This document shows, one piece after another, positions 26,766-35,896 of a stretch of DNA of 38,276 nucleotides. A program made the position numbers and the translations under genes. Numbering within the stretch: the stretch's first letter is position 1; the number at the start of each line of letters is the position of its first letter. The notes beneath the pieces were generated by a model. That model made no database searches and had not been told where the DNA came from. It saw only the letters and a program-made list of their open reading frames with translations. The DNA lies in NCBI GenBank assembly GCA_021828055.1, contig JAKATH010000014.1, forward strand, positions 1-38,276, in the 5' to 3' direction. This DNA comes from Actinomycetes bacterium. Its GTDB lineage: Bacteria > Actinomycetota > Acidimicrobiia > Acidimicrobiales > RAAP-2.

Positions 26766-26900
26766 GGCGAAGGTCTAGCAGCCCTGGGCCGGCTCGCCCT
26801 CGCCGATCCACCCCATCGAGCCAACCGCCTCCTGGTCACCTCCTCAGGGTGGCGGTCGTCGGAGAGCCTCTCACCGTCCACCTGATCGCGGAATCGGTTC

Positions 26901-28157
26901 GTGCGCCGGTGGGCGCCGGAGCCGCAGTTGAGACCTTCGGCCCTGGCCGATTCCACCGTGGCGGCTCATCGTTGCAGGGTGGCGGCCATCGCCCGGTTCG
27001 CATCGTCGACAGTCCGGCGGTCCTGCGTCGACTCTTTGTCGCGGCCGTTCCTGGTTGACGTCGCCCTGACGCGAACCTGCGGCTCCGCAGGTCGGCACTG
27101 CCGGACCGAGACCGTTCCGGGTCATGGTCCGCACGAGCTCTCGACGGGTGAGGTCGAGGCCGTTCTCGACGACCTCTCGGCGATCGGCGCCCCGAGGCCG
27201 CGAGTGGTCTTCACCGGGGGAGACCCGCTTCGGCGGCCCGACCTCCAGACGCTCGTCTCCCACGCTGCCGGGGTCGGATTGCCCGTCGGGGTCTCGGTCA
27301 CAAGCACGCCGCGAGCGACCGCGTCGAGCCTCGCAGCGCTCCGACTGTGCGGAGCGGCGGCGGTCTCCTTCTTCATCGACGGTGCCAGAGCGGCGACGCA
27401 CGACGGGATCCGGGGCGTGGACGGGTCGTTCGGCTGGACCATGGACGCGTGCCGCGCTGCCGTCAGAGTCGGTCTGAGACTGCAGGTCAACACGACTGTG
27501 AACGCGTCGACGATGTTCGAGCTCCCCGGCATCGCACGCCTGGTGGACGGGGTCCGCGCGGCGATGTGGAACCTCTTCTTCGAGGTGCCGACAGGGTGCA
27601 CTTCGACCGGCGAGGCGCTCTCGGCCGCCGAGACGGAGGACGTCCTCACCTTCCTGTTGGATCTCGCTCCACAAGTGCCGCTGGAGACGACCGAGGCCCC
27701 TTCGTTCAGGCGCCTACTCGTGCACGGTGCCCAAGGTGGCCCGGAACGCACCCCGGGCGCGCTGTACCGGCGCCTACGCGACCGGCTCTACGACGAGTGG
27801 CCCCTTGCCGAGAGGAGGGCCGGATCTTGGCCGGCACCTGAAGGCGGCCACGGTCGGGCGCCGCTCGCGGCCGGTGACGGCCGCGGCGGCGTGTTCGTCT
27901 CCTCCATCGGGGAAGTCCAACCAAGCAGGTTCCTGCCGCTCGTTGTGGGAAACGTGCGGGACACGCCCCTGTCGGAGCTCTACGCCAACGCACCGTTGCT
28001 CAAGGCCTTGCGAGACCCGGCTGCGCACCACGGGAGGTGCGGACGTTGCGAGCTCAATGCGATCTGCGGCGGATCGCGCGCTCAGGCGTACGCGCGGACG
28101 GGCGATCCGCTGGCTGAAGACCCGACGTGCGACCACCGGCCGGCCGTGGAGGGTTGA
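26901..28157 (+). CDS. TIGR04053-like radical SAM/SPASM protein with degenerate CX3CX2C motif (start uncertain, GTG 26959 possible)
   Basis: TRTCGSAGRHCRTE (CX3GX2C), PRVVFTGGDPLRRPDLQTLV, LRLQVNTTVNASTM, TTEAPSFRR, SPASM-like CGRCELNAICGGSRAQAYARTGDPLAEDPTC. Confidence 0.78.
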   Translation: MRRWAPEPQLRPSALADSTVAAHRCRVAAIARFASSTVRRSCVDSLSRPFLVDVALTRTCGSAGRHCRTETVPGHGPHELSTGEVEAVLDDLSAIGAPRPRVVFTGGDPLRRPDLQTLVSHAAGVGLPVGVSVTSTPRATASSLAALRLCGAAAVSFFIDGARAATHDGIRGVDGSFGWTMDACRAAVRVGLRLQVNTTVNASTMFELPGIARLVDGVRAAMWNLFFEVPTGCTSTGEALSAAETEDVLTFLLDLAPQVPLETTEAPSFRRLLVHGAQGGPERTPGALYRRLRDRLYDEWPLAERRAGSWPAPEGGHGRAPLAAGDGRGGVFVSSIGEVQPSRFLPLVVGNVRDTPLSELYANAPLLKALRDPAAHHGRCGRCELNAICGGSRAQAYARTGDPLAEDPTCDHRPAVEG

Positions 28158-28214
28158 GCAATCACCGAGCGTCCGCGATCGGCCTGCTCGGCAGGCCCGC
28201 ACGCGGGTGACAGC

Positions 28215-28430
28215 GTGAAGAGCCTCGGTTACGTCGTCAAACCGTGGCAAGACCGGGATCGAGGTGAGGAGCGTGACCTTCGGGGCGAAAGGGACGAGGC
28301 GAGCGCAGATCTCCTCGGTGAGCGTGGCGATGGAGCGGAGCAAGAAGTCGAGGTGATCGATGATCTGGAGGCAGAGCAGGGCTGGGTGGCGACCGAAGTC
28401 GGACTCCAAGGCGACCCCCGGCGGGTCAAC
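28215..28430 (-). pseudogene. IS110-family transposase fragment
   Basis: ALESDFGRHPALLCLQIIDHLDFLLRSIATLTEEICARLVPFAPKVTLLTSIPVLPR resembles the IS110 mid/C-terminal region. Confidence 0.6.
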
Positions 28431-28493
28431 CGTCGGCCACCTGTCGATGAGCTGCCCTGCACCGGAGCGGTCGCCGAGTTGCGGCCGGGGAGC

Positions 28494-29993
28494 TCAGCTC
28501 ACCTGGCGCTCGAAGTCGATGCCGACGCTTACCTGAGTCGTCTTGACGCCGAGAAGTGTGAACGCCTCTGTGCCAAGGGTCAAGTTCCCGTTCATGATGA
28601 GGGTCCTGGCGTAGATCTTGCCCTCCTTGATCGGGCTCGTCCCTTGAATCGTGACCGTGCAGGGTGAGTAGACGAGCGTCGCAATCCCTGTCCCGATGTT
28701 CCCGTGGATCGAGATGTTGCCGTTTGTCGACTGGCAGCTCGTGCCTGTGGGGACCACAAGGAACAGTGTCCTTCGGGTTGTAGACGAATCAGAGATCTGG
28801 GCGTTGCTCTCGACTGTGATGCCCTTTGTCGAAAAGACAACGAGGCTCTGGGCGAGAACGAGGTTCTTTGTGATCTTTGTGAACTGGACCTGGCACGTCG
28901 TGTTGAGGGCCACTCCCACGTAACCGGTGCTCGCCGGACTCTTCGCAGACAGGATCGCGGACTTCGCGGTTGTGCAGTTGGACCCTGCTGTGACGACCCT
29001 GTAGTGCATTGTGGCCCACTTGACGGTTGCCCAGGTGAGGTCGGGCCATGGCTCCTTGGTGGGACGGACCAATGCTGTCTCTGTAGGGTTGATCGTGTAG
29101 CTCACGTTCATCCCTGTGACTGTGTGTGTCGAGATGTAGTTCTGGTACCACTTCGTCGAGCTGATGGTGATCGAGCTGCGTGCGTACATGCTGCCGGAGA
29201 CCGTGACGCCTGTGCCCTGGACCGAGATGCCACCTGTCGTGGAGATGACTGTCCCGCCGATGGCGGCGGTACCGCCGAGAGAGATCTGTGTCGTGGCCTC
29301 GAGCGCCCCGGCGATCGAGCAGCTCCCCGAAGCTGTGACCTTCCCGAACACCGTGACCGAGCCGTAGATCGTACCGCCACCGTTGCATGTGAGTGTCCCT
29401 GTGTGGACGTACACGGTCTGACCCCCGAGCGAAGAGTTGCTTCCGCGCAGTGTCATCGACCCGTTGACGAAGACGGAATCGGCGAACGGGCTCACCGGGG
29501 CGATGTTGGCCTGGGAGGTGACACGTGCTGTCTCCGTGAGGTCCGTGCCGGTGGCTGTGACCACGATCCGGACGAGGTCGATCGGTGTTGTCGTGCACAG
29601 CGCCGCGGTGAGCACTGTGGGTGTCGGATTCGTCGCTGTCGAGTACTTGTAGTACTTGATCGTCACTGTGTACCTGGAACCGCTCGGCGCACTGCCGAGA
29701 TCCCCGTTCAGCGGCCCGCACGGGACGTGATGAAGGCTGGTTGTCGAAGAAGCCAGTGTGACCGCCTCGATCCCCTGGTACGCGACGTCGATCCCCGCCT
29801 CGGCGGCCTGGAGCGCCTGTTCCTGGGTCACCATCCTCTGGGCCGTCGAGATGTTGTCAAGCGCCACGTGGAAGAGGGTCGCTGCGAGCACGGCCATCAC
29901 GGAGGCGATGACGACGACGACGACGATGAAGACCAGACCCTCGTCCTCCCGGCTGGCTCGATGGCGCGCCCAACGGGTGCGATCCACGCTCAT
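28494..29993 (-). CDS. PilX-like pilus assembly/adhesin protein
   Basis: REDEGLVFIVVVVVIASVMAVLAATLFHVALDNISTAQRMVTQEQALQAAEAGIDVAYQGIEAV, then a Ser/Thr/Gly-rich extracytoplasmic region. Confidence 0.75.
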   Translation of the reverse strand: MSVDRTRWARHRASREDEGLVFIVVVVVIASVMAVLAATLFHVALDNISTAQRMVTQEQALQAAEAGIDVAYQGIEAVTLASSTTSLHHVPCGPLNGDLGSAPSGSRYTVTIKYYKYSTATNPTPTVLTAALCTTTPIDLVRIVVTATGTDLTETARVTSQANIAPVSPFADSVFVNGSMTLRGSNSSLGGQTVYVHTGTLTCNGGGTIYGSVTVFGKVTASGSCSIAGALEATTQISLGGTAAIGGTVISTTGGISVQGTGVTVSGSMYARSSITISSTKWYQNYISTHTVTGMNVSYTINPTETALVRPTKEPWPDLTWATVKWATMHYRVVTAGSNCTTAKSAILSAKSPASTGYVGVALNTTCQVQFTKITKNLVLAQSLVVFSTKGITVESNAQISDSSTTRRTLFLVVPTGTSCQSTNGNISIHGNIGTGIATLVYSPCTVTIQGTSPIKEGKIYARTLIMNGNLTLGTEAFTLLGVKTTQVSVGIDFERQVS

Positions 29994-30637
29994 GGTGCCG
30001 GGACCGGCGAGCAGTACTGGCTCGCTGTGGGTGCGAAGAACTGAGCATCGAGCGCGGTGACCGAGGACCGGAGCGCCACGCTTGTTCCTGTCTTCTTCAC
30101 TGTCGCCGGCAGCAGGAAGGTGAGCTTGAGCACTCGGTGCTGGTAGGCCCCGGTCATGTCCAGCTTGAACGGCGGTGTGGACGGGCGGGGGTTCACGAGG
30201 CCCGCCATGACCGTGTGCCACGGACGGACTGTCGAGGGGCGCCCTGTCGGCCATGAGCGGTTCTGGAGGTCTCCTGTCGCAAGGAGCCGCCATTGGACGC
30301 AGTTCGGCACTGTGATCGTCCCGAGCGGTGTCTCCGGTGGTGCGGTTGTCCGGGCTCCGGCCGTCAGCATTCGGAGCGAGAAGCCGCTCGGGACTGTCGG
30401 GCCGGCGTTGGCTCCCTCGTCGGCGGGGTTGTAGAGCACGTCCGCGTTCACGACCTGTCGCCGAATGATTGTCATCGCGAGCTCGGCGTTGTCGTTCGCC
30501 TGGCCGGAAGCGACACCGGCGTACCCCGTCTGCAAGAACGTCGAGAGAGACACCATGACGAGCCCGAGGAGCACCATCCCGATCGCCATGGCGATCACCA
30601 CCTCGAGTACGGAGAAGCCCTCCTCGAGCCGTTTCAC
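29990..30637 (-). CDS. Type IV pilin-like/minor pseudopilin (PilW-like)
   Basis: VKRLEEGFSVLEVVIAMAIGMVLLGLVMVSLS prepilin motif G|FxxxE; 4-nt overlaps on both sides. Confidence 0.8.
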   Translation of the reverse strand: MKRLEEGFSVLEVVIAMAIGMVLLGLVMVSLSTFLQTGYAGVASGQANDNAELAMTIIRRQVVNADVLYNPADEGANAGPTVPSGFSLRMLTAGARTTAPPETPLGTITVPNCVQWRLLATGDLQNRSWPTGRPSTVRPWHTVMAGLVNPRPSTPPFKLDMTGAYQHRVLKLTFLLPATVKKTGTSVALRSSVTALDAQFFAPTASQYCSPVPAP

Positions 30638-32499
30638 GTCGGGACCTGGTAGCTCGCGCTCGCCGAGACCGCGCCGAGGCCGACTGTCAGCGTGAAGTCG
30701 GCGATCGTTGTCGCCCCGTCGGTGATCACGTATGTGATCGTCCCGGAGAGCGGTGCGACGGAGCACTCTTCGCGATGTGCCGTCCCGGGCCGAGTCGGTG
30801 TTGTCGTCTCGCTGCACGCCGCCCCTCCCAGCACGAGGTGCGAGGTGATATTGACCTTGACCGATCCTGTTGTGACGTCGATCGGCGGGGCCGGGATCGA
30901 CTGCCCCGAGGAGCCGACGGTCAGCGAGGCGTACCCGGAGCCCGTGTAGTAGCTGACCGTCCCGCTCACTGTGATCATCTGACCGGTGAGCCAGGTCGAC
31001 GCGCTTCGCGCCCACGTTGTCGTCCTCGCCCGGAAGCCCGAGAGCTTCACGAGGTAGCCCGACCACGCCGCCGGGGCCGCGACCGCTGCGGGGATCCCTG
31101 CGAGCTCCACTGTGCCGAGACCTCCTCGGGCCGCCGCGTTGATGCAACCGGCTTTCGCGGTTGTGGGACATGTGAGGCTCGCATCTCGGGCATAGCGCTC
31201 GGTGAGGACTCGATCGGGATGCGCAGATGTCGCGGCGACGCTCGCGAGCATGGCCACTCCCGCCGGACCCAGCTTCGCGGCGAGCGTGGCCGTTGCGCCC
31301 TGCGCGACCCGGCCCACACCGCAGGGCAGCCCTGAGGTGACGAGCGTCCCTGTGAAGTTGGTGCACACGTGGGCTGTGGATGCAGAGGTCGTGCTCGTCG
31401 ACGTACCGGTATCGGTGGACGACGGCGTCGCCGTGATGGCGTACCCCGATGTCGACGACGTGGACGTGAGCGCCGATGCGGTCTGGGTGACGGCCAGAGA
31501 CTGGTCGTCGCTCGTGCCCGTCGCCAGGTCGTTGGTCGCCTTGGTGATCACGAGTGACTCCTGGTCGAGCGAGCTTGTCGGGGCGACGGTGCCGCCCGAG
31601 GCGTTCGCCGTTCCGAGCACGGTCGACGTCTCCGTCAACGTCTGGCCCGACGACGTGCCAGGCAACACGAGGTCGAATCTGGTGAACGAGAGGTTCTTGA
31701 TCCCCGGCGAGTCTCCGGAAGCCGGCTTGACCGCGATGACGCCGCTACCCGCGTACGCGCCCGCCGAGAAGTTTGGTTCGCACGAGGCGGGGCTGGGCGT
31801 CGTGAGGAGGCCGAGGCTGGTGCAGGCACCTGTCTTTGCGAAGATGAGCGTCTGGCCGCTGAGTGTCGTGGGGCTGCCGTTGCCTGGCGCCGTCCAGGAG
31901 ACGAGCACGGTCACCCTGATGACCTTGTTCAGCCATGTCTTCGTCTCGTTTGTCGCGACCTTCGAGTGGTACTTCGTGGGGAACGTCAGCGCGGTGAAGA
32001 AGTGACCCACTGTGCATGTGACCGAGGACCCCCTCGCTGAGAAGCAGCTCTTGTGCTTGAAGAAAGGAGGCGGGGGCGTCAGTCCGGCCGGCGGCGAGTA
32101 GTGGTTGATCACCTCGCCTGTGCCGTTCCCCCCACTCAGTGCCGCGTCCTGGAGGACCCAGACCGCTGTGTCAGCCCCCACCTTCTTGATGTACGTGCTT
32201 GTCGACGTGGCGGTTGTGTCGCCGCTGCTCAGCCCCTTCGCCACGACTGTGTACGGGAGCGCCCTCGCCTCATCGAGCAGGCGGTTGAGCACGGCGTCGC
32301 CGGTCTGCTCGTTGCGCGAGGAGTGGATGCTCGAGTCTTGGGTCCCCATCTCGAGGCCGATCCCGGTCAAGGCGAGCAGGAGGATGCTGAAGGCGATGAC
32401 GACCTCAAGCAGGGCGAAGCCGGCCTCGCCGCGGGCAGGCGCGTGCCTTAGACGCCACCAGCGCGCTCGACTCCCCAAAAAGCGGCGTACTCCAGCCAC
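30634..32499 (-). CDS. Large pilin-like protein with class III prepilin N-terminus
   Basis: ARGEAGFALLEVVIAFSILLLALTGIGLEMGTQDSS; GGGAGGAGC SD upstream of GTG 32499; about 620 aa. Confidence 0.75.
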   Translation of the reverse strand: MAGVRRFLGSRARWWRLRHAPARGEAGFALLEVVIAFSILLLALTGIGLEMGTQDSSIHSSRNEQTGDAVLNRLLDEARALPYTVVAKGLSSGDTTATSTSTYIKKVGADTAVWVLQDAALSGGNGTGEVINHYSPPAGLTPPPPFFKHKSCFSARGSSVTCTVGHFFTALTFPTKYHSKVATNETKTWLNKVIRVTVLVSWTAPGNGSPTTLSGQTLIFAKTGACTSLGLLTTPSPASCEPNFSAGAYAGSGVIAVKPASGDSPGIKNLSFTRFDLVLPGTSSGQTLTETSTVLGTANASGGTVAPTSSLDQESLVITKATNDLATGTSDDQSLAVTQTASALTSTSSTSGYAITATPSSTDTGTSTSTTSASTAHVCTNFTGTLVTSGLPCGVGRVAQGATATLAAKLGPAGVAMLASVAATSAHPDRVLTERYARDASLTCPTTAKAGCINAAARGGLGTVELAGIPAAVAAPAAWSGYLVKLSGFRARTTTWARSASTWLTGQMITVSGTVSYYTGSGYASLTVGSSGQSIPAPPIDVTTGSVKVNITSHLVLGGAACSETTTPTRPGTAHREECSVAPLSGTITYVITDGATTIADFTLTVGLGAVSASASYQVPT

Positions 32500-32639
32500 G
32501 CTCCTCCCATCCCCGCGGGCAGTGTACCGCGTGCCACTCGCCTTGACCAGGGCGCCGGTGGGACGGGCGTGGTGGCCCATGTCGGGTTGGGCGCTCTTGG
32601 ACGCCTCGGGGTGGCGTCGATCCGCTGGAGCAGATGCCA

Positions 32640-32830
32640 ACGAGCACGTCGGTGAGATCCAGGTCGAGATCGAGCGCGTCGTCAGCCACGCCAGCGCCGA
32701 TGTCGTGAAGCAGCTCTTCGACGAGCTGATGGGTCGCATCGAGATCTCGCCCGACAACCACGCCTACCCGTACTTCCGGGTCCCGGACGCGAAGAGGCCT
32801 GTGCAGATCGGGGCCCGGGCCTCTTGCAGG
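32640..32830 (+). pseudogene. Possible C-terminal remnant of a site-specific (serine) recombinase
   Basis: VVKQLFDELMGRIEISPDNHAYPYFRVPDAKRPVQIGARA resembles recombinase C-terminal tails; no N-terminal domain present. Confidence 0.4.
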
Positions 32831-33096
32831 ACTGCGGCTCGTATGGGGTCCCATCGGGTGGCGTGTTCGCAAACGCCGAGGGCCTGGGGAGATGGTCGGT
32901 CCGGGCGGGAGTTCCCACGCGATGGCAGGAGGTCCCTCCACAACCCCACGACAGGGGCCGACCAAAGAGGGCGCCGCGGAGTTGGGTGGGTCGTGCCCGG
33001 GACGGGCGCAGGGCACGCCTCCCCCCGCGTTCGGCGGCGCAGTCGTCGCCCTCCGGGCCTGACGTTCGCGGGCAGTCGGCAGGGGACGCCTCGGTA

Positions 33097-33498
33097 CTAC
33101 GGCAGGGCCCTGATGATGCGAGCAAGCTCATCCGGCCGGTAGCCGAAGCGGCGGGCGAAGGCGACGAGCTCCCTCGCCTTTGCCACTACAGCGCCTTGTT
33201 CGGGAGTCCCCGACACCGTGATTCCCCGGCCACGACGGAACTCGAGGAGTCCTTCGTCGCGAAGGATTCTGAGGGCGCGGAGCACGGTGTTGGAGTTCAC
33301 GCCCAACACGGCTGCAAGGTCGCGGGCAGGCGGGAGGCGCTCACCGGGTTCCGCTTCGCCCTCTGCGATTGAGCGCCGGATCTCGGCTGCCACCTGCTCG
33401 TGAAGTGGCAAGCGCTCTGAGAAGTCGACCTTGACGCGCCGGAAGTGGTCGGGCCAGAGGTCCCCGACGTCCTCATACGAGAAGCCCGGCGCCGGCAA
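33097..33498 (-). CDS. GntR family (YtrA-like) transcriptional regulator, start uncertain (TTG 33498)
   Basis: VKVDFSERLPLHEQVAAEIRRSIAEGEAEPGERLPPARDLAAVLGVNSNTVLRALRILRDEGLLEFRRGRGITV. Confidence 0.85.
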   Translation of the reverse strand: MPAPGFSYEDVGDLWPDHFRRVKVDFSERLPLHEQVAAEIRRSIAEGEAEPGERLPPARDLAAVLGVNSNTVLRALRILRDEGLLEFRRGRGITVSGTPEQGAVVAKARELVAFARRFGYRPDELARIIRALP

Positions 33499-34761
33499 CG
33501 ACGCCGATGGCTCCTCGGCGCCTTCGCGCTCGCGAGCGTTGGCGGTCTCGTCGCCGGCCTCACGATGTCCACCGGATCGCCTCCTCCTCGGCCCCCGGCG
33601 CCGAAGCACAAGACCCAGCCGCCGACACCCAAGCCGAGCGGGCGAACGGTCACCCAGCCCGTGACCTCTCCGGTGATCGCGGGCGCACCGCGGCTCGTCT
33701 CCATTGCGTTCTTCGATCCGACATCGGGCTACGGCGTCTTCGAGACGGGATCGACACCGGTCTGCAGTGTCGACGTCGCGGCGACCTCGGACGGGGGCGC
33801 CACGTTCGCGCCACCGGTCGCCGTGGCTTCCTGGTGCACAGCTCGACCCAAGGTCGCATTCGACGACCATGGCGACGGGTTCCTCTACAGCTCGACGACC
33901 GACGTCGTCTACCTCACCCACAGCGCTGGACGTACCTGGTCCGCCGAGAAGGAGGCCGGCAAGGTCCTTTCGGTCGAGGCGCTCGGGGCCTCGGTGTGGA
34001 TGCTCACCGTGCGGTGTCCCACGACGCGCCCTTCTTCGACAGCAGCAGTCTGCCGGTTGACAGTGCACCAGTCCACAGACGGAGGACGGAACTGGCGAAC
34101 AAGTGCTTCTCAGCCGAGAAGCACGGCTCCCGTTCCCGGTGCATCCGCAGGATCGGGCGAGCTCATCCGACTGAGCAGGACCGCCGCGTACGTGCTCGGC
34201 GGTCCGAACGATCTCGGGAACGGCGCGCTGTCGACGGTTCCGCTCTGGTACACCGGTGACGGTGGGACGACGTGGACCTCACATGCGCTCTCCTGCGGGA
34301 TGCCGGCGCAAAGCGTCTTCCTGTCGGCCGCCCCGACAGGCACCCTCTGCGGTGCCTGTGCCGGGCAACCTGGCTTGGGGAACGAGATGAAGTCGGTCGT
34401 CGCGTCGACCGATGGGGGGGCGACCTGGTACCACCCCAGAGGATGCAGCCACGCACCTGCACTCGGAACAGTCACGCGCGGCTGGTGCGTCACAGGGTTC
34501 GACGGCGGCTACCTGGGAGGCATCGTCGCCGTCTCGTCGACGACAGTCTTCATCTTCGGGGAGCGGCTGGGTATCGCCAAGATCATCGGCAGCGGGGGCG
34601 CCGCGATGTACAGCACATCTTTGGGCGACGTGATCTTCTTCAGCCCTTCCGTCGGCGTCGCTCTCGGCCTGTCGCCCGATAATTCAGGTCCGGACATGTG
34701 GCACACCGACGACGGCGGAAGCTCGTGGACCTTGGTGACACCGTTCATCCAGAAGTCGTAG
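33445..34761 (+). CDS. Membrane-anchored or secreted BNR/Asp-box beta-propeller protein
   Basis: TM RWLLGAFALASVGGLVAGL; Asp-boxes SDGGATF, STDGGRNW, GDGGTTW, STDGGATW, DDGGSSW. Confidence 0.8.
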   Translation: MVGPEVPDVLIREARRRQRRRWLLGAFALASVGGLVAGLTMSTGSPPPRPPAPKHKTQPPTPKPSGRTVTQPVTSPVIAGAPRLVSIAFFDPTSGYGVFETGSTPVCSVDVAATSDGGATFAPPVAVASWCTARPKVAFDDHGDGFLYSSTTDVVYLTHSAGRTWSAEKEAGKVLSVEALGASVWMLTVRCPTTRPSSTAAVCRLTVHQSTDGGRNWRTSASQPRSTAPVPGASAGSGELIRLSRTAAYVLGGPNDLGNGALSTVPLWYTGDGGTTWTSHALSCGMPAQSVFLSAAPTGTLCGACAGQPGLGNEMKSVVASTDGGATWYHPRGCSHAPALGTVTRGWCVTGFDGGYLGGIVAVSSTTVFIFGERLGIAKIIGSGGAAMYSTSLGDVIFFSPSVGVALGLSPDNSGPDMWHTDDGGSSWTLVTPFIQKS

Positions 34762-34843
34762 GGGCATCCCGCGCCCTGCGATCGGCATCAGTGCCACTCC
34801 CCGGGCGCGCCGCACTTCGGGGATGTGCAGAATCGCTGTCGAC

Positions 34844-35176
34844 CTACCCAGTCGCCGTGCGGGTGCTCGGGCTCGGTACTTCCCGGAAGTGGCTGACGCC
34901 TGCCGGCTCGAAGTCGCCATGGAGCACCGCCGCGTCGAGATCCAAGCCGCTGGGCCAGGTGACCATCCGGCTCTCGGCGTCCACCCGCACCTGGGCGAAG
35001 TAGTCAGGGTCGTCGAGCGGCGCAAAGACCGTTCCGCTGTTCGATCCGGGTCCGCTGTTCGATCCGGGCACGAACTCGAGCTCGCGGACGAGCCCGTCGT
35101 CGAAGGTGAGCCGCATCACGTGCGCGCGAGGGACCTCAACCTTCTCGACCTGGGGGATCCGGTAGTTGGAGTTCAT
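34844..35176 (-). CDS. DUF2442 domain protein
   Basis: MNSNYRIPQVEKVEVPRAHVMRLTFDDGLVRELEFVPGSN...VFAPLDDPDYFAQVRVDAESRMVTWPSGLDLDAAVLHGDF. Confidence 0.85.
   Translation of the reverse strand: MNSNYRIPQVEKVEVPRAHVMRLTFDDGLVRELEFVPGSNSGPGSNSGTVFAPLDDPDYFAQVRVDAESRMVTWPSGLDLDAAVLHGDFEPAGVSHFREVPSPSTRTATG
35036..35072 (-). repeat. 18-bp tandem duplication inside DUF2442 gene
   Basis: ccgctgttcgatccggg(t/c) x2, giving GSNSGPGSNSG. Confidence 0.85.
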
Positions 35177-35433
35177 GGCAACGGCTCGATGGTACCGGGA
35201 GCGTGGTTGGCCTTGGCCCTCACCCAGGCCTCCTCCAGATCGCCGTGATGCAGGCGGTGCCACGTGCGGACGAGGCGCAGCGCCCATCCGGGGAGCGAAC
35301 CTTGGAGCACGGACGCGTCGGCGATGACGATCCATGCCTCGTGCTCGCCGGAGGTGGCGTGGTAGTGCGGAGGATTGTGATCGTCCCAGTAGATGCAGAC
35401 GGCGCGCCCGTAGGAGTACGACAGCCGCGGCAC
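35173..35433 (-). CDS. DUF4160 domain protein
   Basis: MPRLSYSYGRAVCIYWDDHNPPHYHATSGEHEAWIVIADASVLQGSLPGWALRLVRTWHRLH; 4-nt overlap with DUF2442. Confidence 0.88.
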   Translation of the reverse strand: MPRLSYSYGRAVCIYWDDHNPPHYHATSGEHEAWIVIADASVLQGSLPGWALRLVRTWHRLHHGDLEEAWVRAKANHAPGTIEPLP

Positions 35434-35896
35434 GACCGCACGCTACGCCGAGCCTGTGACGGTTGACCGTGGCGCCGCGGCCACTCGGACGTGCCCCCTG
35501 CCGACGAGTTCGCGGGTCCCATTACCGCGGCGCGCCCTGCCCTTGATGTGCCGGAGCGGGCGAGGTACTTCAGTTGCGAGTCCCTCTTCGCTTCGGCGTG
35601 CTTGCTGACCCTTCGCGGGTGGGGGAGACCCCTGGCAGGATCGCAGACATCTGGACGTCGAACGGCAAGACGTCCACACCGAGCTCGAGCGCGAGCCCGA
35701 GCAGCTCGGTGAGCGTGAGGAGGAGAAAGGGCAAGCAGAAGGCCAAGGTCCCCGGGGTCGGTCCCGACGGCCGCAACGTCTCCACCAAGGACCAGGACGC
35801 CCGCGACGGCCACCGGACGGGCAACAGCAGCCGTCCGGGTGGTGATGACCGCCACCGACGAGATCGAGGGATGACCGGGCCGATCTCGCGCTTGGA

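Noticed and set aside
28205-28216. Shared ggtgacagcgtg near the IS110 fragment and at 38181 in the IS110 leader
   Set aside because: Only about 12 nt, in different relation to the transposase reading directions; probably coincidence without more flanking identity.
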